Source: Sphingobacterium spiritivorum
GTDB taxonomy: Bacteria > Bacteroidota > Bacteroidia > Sphingobacteriales > Sphingobacteriaceae
Direction of reading: 5' to 3'
Assembly: GCF_016724845.1 (NCBI RefSeq)
Contig: NZ_CP068082.1
Coordinates: 496,001-560,000, forward strand
Length of the DNA: 64,000 nucleotides
This document shows, piece after piece, positions 27,073-36,800 of this stretch. The notes beneath the pieces are model-generated. The model made no database searches. It was not told the origin of the DNA and worked only from the letters and a program-made list of their open reading frames with translations. Both the position numbers and the translations under genes were made by a program. The number at the start of each line of letters is the position of its first letter. The stretch's first letter is position 1.

Positions 27073-27854
27073 TTATCCGGACAAGTATGTGTGCGTAAGC
27101 TTCTAAAAAAATCAATATTTTCATCAGACAAGTATAAAGCCTTATTAGGCTTTATAATACAACTATTATACCCCATTCCTAAACTCAATTAACATCCAAA
27201 GGTTAAACAATGCATATAAGCAGACTGAATCATGCGGAACTTCTTTTAAGGTTACGCTATTCTATGTTTTGCACTTAAAGAACATTAAAATGATTGATTC
27301 GAATATTTTATAATATTTAATGACATTATTTTTGTAAACAAAAAAAACTATTTGAGGTATATATAAATTATCTTCTTCGACAACATATAAATATCTCCAA
27401 ATATATCTTTTATTGTTAGGTATACATCTGATAATAAAAGATTGTTGATTCATGTAATCATACGAAGCTTAAAAGCAGATTGCTACCTTTCATTAGAATA
27501 AGGGTAATTATTCTATCTCCTTTTTGGGCTCATATAATTATTTGCAGCTTTCCAAAGGGAGAATCGGACACTCTTCCTGGTATACACAGTTTTTTTTGCT
27601 GAAAACAATTGTATTCAGCTCAATATGATTACCGCTTTAAGTGAAGCATCTGATAATACAGCAAAGGCACATGATGGCAACGATTTTAGGGAGTATCATT
27701 ACTTGGAGCGATACGAATAACACGTACTCACTTAATAAAAACCGTAGTCATATCATTACTCTGCATCTACCATCTTTCAATCGCCACCGTTTTTGTGTCG
27801 GTATAATTATTATTCAATACGCTTCATCCCTTTTAATTGAACTGCTACAATAGG
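27073..27854. other. Long leader region before the giant adhesin
   Basis: 782 bases with no convincing gene. It is AT-rich in 27255-27460. A perfect hairpin, TATAAAGCC-TTATTA-GGCTTTATA, is at 27133-27156 and could be a terminator. A 70-codon plus-strand frame (27641-27853) starts with GTG, overlaps the adhesin start and has no features. The adhesin promoter must be here, but I cannot place it with confidence. Confidence 0.5.
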
Positions 27855-30800
27855 ATGCCGCCAAAGAGATTTATATACGTTATGCTTATTTTCAACACAC
27901 TCAAAACAACCCTCCTCCTAATCCTTCTGATCAGTTTCAATAGTTTAGGGGCAACCCACACATTGATCAGCAGAGACAAACAGGCTACACACAAACGTAC
28001 TGAAAGCACCCCCCTTACAGCCAATAAAGAGCCGGCAGAGCATTCAGGCTCCTCAAAAGTCACAACACATCCATTAACAAAGCTTTCAGCCGGAAAAAAC
28101 AACATACATTCCCAGGCGGCTGTTGTCACAAGCATCCCTACAGCCAGCAGTATTACCGCAAAAGCACCGCTTAGGGCAGCCAACAACTACGCAGCAGATA
28201 CCAATGGCATACTATACGTCAAAAAAGGAGCAACCGGTACAGGCGACAGCTGGAACAATCCCATTGGCGAACTGGCAGATGCACTCCTGTTTGCGAAAAG
28301 TAACAATGCAGTGGCCACCAACCCGCAGGTAAAACAAATATGGGTGGCAGGCGGCACCTATAACCCCATGTACAGCCCTGCCGACAGCAATTTTGGAACT
28401 CCGGATGCACAAAACAACTCCTTTCTACTGGTAAAAAATGTAAAACTTTACGGTGGTTTTGCCGGAACTGAAACCAGTCCGGACCAGCGAGACCTGAGCA
28501 TCTCGGCCAACAAAAGCATATTAAGCGGCGATCTGGACCATGACGGCACAGCCAGTAGCAATGATGCCTGCCATGTACTCATCAGCGTAAGAAACACCAA
28601 TACAGATGAACTCAACGGCTTCACCATTACCGGAGGAAATGCCAGCAACACCACCAGCTCCATCACCGTGGACGGACTATCTATTGAACAGGATAGCGGT
28701 GCAGGAATTTACAACAGATCATCATTCATACAGATCAGCAATTGCAATTTCACAGGCAACCTGGCGGCTGATTATGGCGGTGCCATATACAACCTCCAAT
28801 CGAATTCTAATATTACCACAAGCACCCTTTCTTCCAACAAAGCAAATACATCAGGCGGTGCCATATATAATTCCCAATCATCTGCACCCATTATTACCGA
28901 TTGTATATTTGCAGCTAATACAGCTTTAAATTCAGGAGGCGCAATATACAACAACCAATCCCATCCCAAAATTGCCAACAGCATCTTTAGAGCCAACACG
29001 GCCAATCGTGCAGGAGCCCTATTCAACAGCGACTCGGGACCAAAAATCTACAACACCCTCTTTGTAAAAAACAATGCACTTACAGCCGGAGCAGGTGCTA
29101 TCTACCATAACAACAACGGTCCTGGAAACGGTTTTACACTCGCCAACTGCATACTGTACGGCAATACAGGAGGTACCACAAGCTGGGCAGGAGGCATACA
29201 TAGTACATCCGGTTGCAACATCTACAATTCAGTGATTTGGGGTAATCAAGGTGGGCAACTCACCGGTGGCTTCATTATAAAAAACAGCCTGGTACAAGGG
29301 GTTAGCAGTACAGCAGACGGCAATCTGGATGCTACCAACATCAATGTAGCGCAGCTTTTCAACAATCCGAATGGCGCAGACGGCATCCTCGGTACAGCCG
29401 ATGACAATTTCAATTTAATAGCAGGCAGTCCCCTTATCGAAAAAGGCGACAACATCCTGTATACCAACACAGGAGGCAACCTTAGTACAGACAAAGACCT
29501 TGCAGGCAATGCACGTTTCCAGGGAACAAAAATAGACATCGGCGCATTTGAAATGACCCTCATATCCCAAACCATTACGGCCACCGATATGGTCAAAACA
29601 TATGGAGATATACCATTTGTACCAACTGCTACCGCAAGTTCAGGACTGGAAGTAAACTATGTATCTGCGGACAACAGCATAGCCGAAGCCTTTCAGGACA
29701 CAGCCGACGGAAACAAATGGAAACTAAAAATAAAAAAAGCCGGAACAGTAACTATTACCGCAAAACAGGCAGGTAACGCAACCTATAACCCGGCAACGGA
29801 TGTCATCTTTAAGCTCACCATAGAAAAAGCACCCTTAACCGTCACAGCCCATGCCAAATCAAAAGAATCCGGCGCGGCAGACCCTGTACTGACCTACACG
29901 ACCAATGGATTGGTAAATGGCGATACCCAGACAGTAATTTTTGGTACTTTGAAAAGAGCTATTGGTGAAGCCGTAGGCACTTATCCTATTACACAGGGAA
30001 ACCTGGCAGCGGCTAACTATACCATCAGCTATACCGGAGCAGATTTTACCATCACCAATGCGCCCGGAGATTTTATTACCGTATGGGACATGACCAAAGT
30101 AACTACCCATACAATAATATCATCCGTCAAAATTACTACATTGCCATCCCCAAACAATCAGGTCAAATACTTCTGGACAGCTCCCGATGGCAGCACCGGT
30201 AGTGGCACCGTTACCACTTCAGGTAGCCTCCGAATTACCATACCTGCCAACAAGCCAACGATTACACTCCACATAAAACCTGAGAATCTGGCATCAGTTA
30301 TCATTCTTAATGAGCCCCGTATTATCGATGTCGCCCAATGGGGAACCGCCGAATGGCGCACTATGCAAAATGCCTTCTTACAGTGTTCTAACCTCAATGT
30401 TACGGCTACAGACATGCCGAACCTGAGCAGGGTAACCAGTATGAACGGCATGTTTGCGGACTGTTCCTCTCTCACTGGTCCGGCCAACATAGGAAGCTGG
30501 AACACGTCAAATGTCACCAATATGATCACGCTCTTTAGCAGGGCAACCCGTTTCAATCAGGACATCAGCAATTGGGACACGCAAAATGTAACCACTATGG
30601 CGTATATGTTCAGAGAAGCACGTGCCTTCAATCAGAATATTGGCAACTGGAATACCTCAAAGGTCACCGATATGGAAGCCATGTTTGAGAATGCTTCTGT
30701 ATTTAACCAGGACATCAGCAACTGGAACACGGCAAATGTGACCAATATGTCAAAAATATTTTCATCTGCTCTGGTTTTCAATCAGAATATTGGCAGTTGG

Positions 30801-33800
30801 AATACGTCAAACGTAACCAATATGTCATATATGTTTCAATATACCGGGGCTTTTAATGGCGATATCAGCAGTTGGAATACCGCAAATGTAACCAATATGT
30901 GGGGAATGTTTTATTCCACAGTAGCTTTCAATCAAAACATAGGTAACTGGGATACCTCAAACGTAACCTATATGGGGGGAATGTTTTGGAATGCCCGGGC
31001 ATTTAATCAGGACATCAGCAGCTGGAATACATCGAAAGTAACCCGTATGTCCTTTATGTTTGCAGATAATCGTGCATTTAATAAAGATATTGGCAACTGG
31101 GATACAGCAAACGTAACCGATATGGCATATATGTTTCGAGCTAATCAGGCATTTAATAAAGACATTGGCAACTGGAATACAGCAAACGTAACCGATATGT
31201 CATATATGTTTTATGATGCACAAACATTTAACCAAAACATAGGTAGCTGGCAGCTTAATCCTGCTGTAAACATGACCAACATGTTGTCTTACTCAAGCCT
31301 GGATTGTACAAACTATTCGCTTACCCTTAACGGCTGGGCAAATAACCCAAACACCCCTTCAGGACGTAATTTAAGAGCTTTAGACAGACAATACGGCACC
31401 AATGCTCATACCGCAAGAACAGCATTGACCACCACCAAAGGCTGGACCATTACAGGCGACAGCCCAAGCGGACAACGCTGCGCACTGAGCCAAACCATTA
31501 CCACTACCGACATGGTCAAAACCTATGGCGATGTAGCTTTTGTACCAACAGCTACCGCAAGCTCCAATCTGGAAGTAAGCTATACATCTGCCGACAACAG
31601 CATAGCCGAAGCCTTTCAGGACAGTGCCGACGGCAACAAGTGGAAACTCAAAATCAAAAAAGCAGGACAAGTAAATATTACCGCAAAACAGGCGGGCAAC
31701 GAAACCTACAATCCTGCAACGAATGTTATTTTCAAATTAACCATCAACAAAGCTGCATTGGCAGTAACGGCCAATGCCCTGTCCAAAGAATACGGCACTG
31801 CAGATCCTGCCCTGACCTATACCGCTACAGGTTTTGCAAATAATGATGACCAGACAGCGCTGACAGGCACACTGAGTAGAACTGCCGGCGAAGCCGTAGG
31901 TACCTATGCTGTCGCACAGGGAACTTTAAATGCAGAAAACTATACCATCAACTACACAGCAGCCAGCTTTAGCATTACGGCAGCAACAGGAGATTTTGTC
32001 ACGGTATGGGATATGAGTAAGCCAGATGAATGGGGAGTCATCATCAATAATAATATCAGATTTTATCCAACCATTTCTCCGGGTCAGTCAGTAGAGTATT
32101 TCTGGATGGCCTCAGGAGGCAGTACAGGTAACGGAACAATTGCAGCAGGTACTTACGAAGTTAATATCTCCGGCCTGCCTGCAAACGAAATCATTACCCT
32201 GAACCTAAAACCTACGCATCTCAAAGCAATTAAAATCAGAGACCTGCAGCTGAACTCTGAGCGATTAAAATTGACAGATGTTACACAATGGGGTACGGCA
32301 CAATGGAGTACAATGAAAAATGCGTTCATCGACTGTCATAACCTAAAAATAACCGCAACTGATGTACCCGATTTGAGCAATGTTGGCGATATGTCCCGTA
32401 TGTTTCAGGGATGTTACTCCCTCAATGGCCCCGCCAATATAGGTACCTGGAATACAGCCAATGTAACCAATATGTTCTATCTGTTTTATGGTACACGCAT
32501 TTTTAACCAAAATATAGGCGACTGGAATACATCAAATGTAACCAATATGGGAGGTATGTTTCAAGGAGCCAGACTATTCGATCAAAATATTGGCAGCTGG
32601 AATACACAAAATGTAACCGATATGTCCTCCATGTTTAGTGATGCCAGAACATTTAATCAGCCTATTGGCAATTGGAATACTGCGAGTGTAACCGATATGT
32701 CCTCCATGTTTAGTGAAGCTAGAGCATTTAATCAGCCTATTGGCAACTGGAATACATCGAATGTAACCAATATGAACTCCATGTTTAGGGATGCCCGAGC
32801 ATTTAATCAGCCTATTGGCAGCTGGAATACTGCCGCAGTAACGTCCATGAGTATAATGTTTTCAAGTGCTTATGCCTTTAATCAAAACATCAGCAACTGG
32901 GATACGCAAAAGGTCACTCATATGTTCGGCATGTTTAGTGGAGCCCAAGCATTTAATCAGCCTATTGGCAGCTGGAATACTGCGAATGTAACCAATATGA
33001 ACTCCATGTTTAGTGGAGCCCAAGCATTTAATCAGCCTATTGGCAACTGGAATACCGCAAATGTAGTCAACATGAGCTATATGTTTTCAGGCAATCGTAC
33101 CTTCAATAAGGATATAAGTAACTGGGACACGCAAAAGGTCACTGATATGTCCGGCATGTTTTATGATGCACAAACATTTAACCAAAATATAGGCAAATGG
33201 CAGTTCAACCCTGCTGTAAATATGGTCAATATGCTCGACAATTCGGGAATGGATTGCCAGAACTATTCGTTCACCCTTAACGGATGGGCAGCTAACCCAG
33301 GCACCCCTTCAGGACGCAGCCCCGGAGCCGCAGGTCTGCAATACGGCACCAATGCCGTGCAGGCAAGAACAACATTGACTACCACTAAAGGCTGGACCAT
33401 TACAGAAGATAGCCCGAGTGGACAAAGCTGCGGGCTCGATCAAACCATTAAGGCTACCGACATGGTTAAAACCTATGGCGATGTAGCTTTTGTACCTGTG
33501 GCTACCGCAAGTTCAGGACTGGAAGTAAGCTATGTATCTGCCGACAACAGCATAGCCGAAACCTTTCAGGACATTGCCGACGGCAACAAGTGGAAACTCA
33601 AAATCAAAAAAGCAGGACAAGTTAATATTACCGCAAAACAGGCGGGCAACGAAACCTACAATCCTGCACCGGATGTTATTTTCAAATTAACCATCAACAA
33701 AGCTGCATTGGCCATTACTGCCAATGCCCTGTCCAAAGAATACGGCACTGCAGATCCTGCCCTGACCTATACCGCTACAGGTTTTGTAAATAATGATGAC

Positions 33801-36800
33801 CAGACGGCACTGACAGGAACACTGAGCAGAACTGCCGGCGAAGCCGTAGGCACCTATGCTATCGCACAGGGAACTTTAAATGCAGAAAACTATACTATTA
33901 CCTACACCGGTGCCAACTTTAGCATTACGGCGGCAACAGGAGATTTTGTCACGGTATGGGACATGAGCAAGCCAAACTCCGGCAATACGATCATATTTTA
34001 TCCAACCATTTCTCCTGGTCAGTCAGTAAATTATTTCTGGATGGCCTCGGGAGGCAGTACAGGTAACGGAACAATTGCAGCAGGTACTTACGAAGTTAAT
34101 ATTTCCGGCCTGCCTGCAAACGAAATTATTACCCTGAACCTAAAACCTACGCATCTCAAAGCAATTAAAATCAGAGACCTGCAGCAGAACCCTGAGCGAT
34201 TAAAATTGACCGACGTTCTCCAATGGGGTACTGCACAATGGACTTCAATGGGGACTATGTTTCTCGGATGTAGCAACCTGAATATTACCGCTACTGATGT
34301 GCCTGACCTGAGTAAGGTGACAGACATGTCATCTATGTTTGATAGATGTACAATCCTTACCGGACCAGCCAATATTAACAGCTGGAATACCGCAAAGGTA
34401 ACGAGCATGAGAGGTCTGTTTAATGAAGCTTCGGCCTTTAATCAGCCTGTTGGCAACTGGAATACCGCAAAGGTAACAGACATGGGTTATATGTTTTTTG
34501 GAGCTTCGGCTTTTAATCAGGACATAGGCAGCTTGAACACGCAGAATGTAACGGACATGAGTTATATGTTTTATGGTGCTACTGTTTTTGATCAGCCTAT
34601 CGGCAATTGGAATACTGTTAAAGTAGCCAATATGAGTTTTATGTTTTATAATGCATTAGTTTTTAATCAGAACATTGGTAATTGGAATACCTCTCAGGTA
34701 ACCAATATGAGTAATTTGTTTTCAAATGCCAAAGCTTTTAACCAAAACATAGACAATTGGGATACACAAAAGGTAGTCACTATGAATAGTATGTTCAGAG
34801 ATGCCAGTGTCTTCAATCAGAACATTGGCAGCTGGAATACGCAAAAGGTAACCGATATGTCTTTGATGTTTTATAATGCTGTAGTTTTTAATCAGAACAT
34901 TGGCAGCTGGAATACGCAAAATGTAATCAACATGGGTGGTATGTTTAGAGATGCCGTTGCATTTAATCAGAACATTGGTAATTGGAATACCTCTCAGGTA
35001 ACCAATATGAATGGTATGTTTTCAAATACCACTGCTTTTAACCAAAATATAAACAGTTGGAATACCGCCAATGTAACTAATATGGCATTTATGCTTTCCG
35101 GGGCTAAAGCCTTTAACCAAAATATAGGCAAATGGAAGCTCAACCCTGCTGTAAATATGGTCAATATGCTCGACAATTCGGGAATGGATTGCCAGAACTA
35201 TTCGTTTACCCTTAACGGATGGGCAGCTAACCCAGGCCCCCCTTCAGGACGCAGCCTCGGAGCCGCAGGTCGACAATACGGCACCAATGCCGTGCAGGCA
35301 AGAACAACATTGACCAACGCCAAAGGCTGGACCATTACAGGAGATAGCCCGAGTGGACAAAGCTGCGGGCTGGACCAAACCATTATGGCGAGTGATATGG
35401 TCAAAACCTACGGTGATATACCATTTGTACCAACTGCTACCGCAAGTTCAGGACTGGAAGTAAGCTATGTATCTGCGGACAACAGCATAGCCGAAGTCTT
35501 TCAGGACAGTGCCGACGGCAACAAGTGGAAACTCAAAATCAAAAAAGCAGGACAAGTTAATATTACCGCAAAACAGGCGGGCAACGAAACCTACAATCCT
35601 GCACCGGATGTTATTCTCAAATTAACCATAAACAAAGCCACATTGGCAGTAACGGCCAATGACCTGTCCAAAGAATACGGAACAGCAGACCCTGCCCTTA
35701 CCTATACCGCTACAGGTTTTCTAAACAACGATGACCAGACGGCACTGACAGGCACACTGAGCAGAACTGCCGGCGAAGCCGTAGGCACCTATGCCATTGA
35801 GCAAGGTACTTTGGACGCTGAAAACTACGACATCGTGTACACGGGTGCTGATCTTACCATCACCAAAGCAACCCTGAACATTGTTGCAGAGGCAAAAACC
35901 AAACAATATGGTACAGCCGATCCTGCGTTGACCTACACCGTAACGGGACTGGCAAACAACGATGATCAAACGGTGATCACAGGAGCATTGAGCAGAGTAG
36001 CAGGCGAAGCCGTAGGTACCTATGCCATTGAGCAGGGAACATTGGCAACTACGGCAAACTACGATATTACCTACACCGCAGCGGATTTTAATATCACTAA
36101 AGCGACCTTAATTATTAGAGCAGATGCCAAATCCAAAGTATACGGTTCAGCAGATCCGGCATTGACCTATACCGTAACCGGATTTGAAAACGGAAATGAT
36201 CAAAGCATCCTTACCGGAACATTGACAAGAGTAGCAGGCGAAAACATCGGCACCTATGCCATCGAGCAAGGCACTTTGGCAACAACCGCCAACTACGACA
36301 TCACTTACACCGGAGCAGATCTTACCATCACCAAAGCAACCCTGAACATCATAGCCGATGCCAAATCCAAAGTATATGGAACGGTTGACCCTGCGTTGAC
36401 CTACACCGTTACCGGATTAGCAAACGGTGACGATCAATCCATTATCACAGGAGGTTTAAAAAGAACTGCAGGCGAAACTGCCGGTATCTATCCTATAACC
36501 CAAGGCACCCTGGACGCAGGAAACAATTATGACATTGTTTACACCGGTGCTGACTTTACAATTACAGGAGGTATATTACTCATTAATGCTAATCCCAAGT
36601 CCAAAGTATATGGAGCAATCGATCCTGTACTGACTTACACAGTTACAGGTTTTGTAAATGGCGATGATCAAAGCATCATTACAGGGACTTTGTCAAGAGT
36701 AGCCGGAGAGCAGGCAGGAAATTATACTATTAAACAGGGAACATTGAGTGCAAAAGGGTATACTATTAAATATACAGAAGCGTCCTTTATCATTTCCAAA

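Noticed and set aside
27641..27853. 70-codon plus-strand frame upstream of the adhesin
   Set aside because: GTG start, overlaps the adhesin start region, and has no protein-like features.
27837..27854. Six-codon N-terminal extension of the adhesin from TTG 27837
   Set aside because: The ATG at 27855 begins a standard signal peptide; the extension adds Cys and Tyr that do not fit.
30552..35186. Regular 75-bp repeats that could suggest a CRISPR array or satellite
   Set aside because: Units are all multiples of three, in one frame and encode the BspA/DUF285 motif; there are no spacers.
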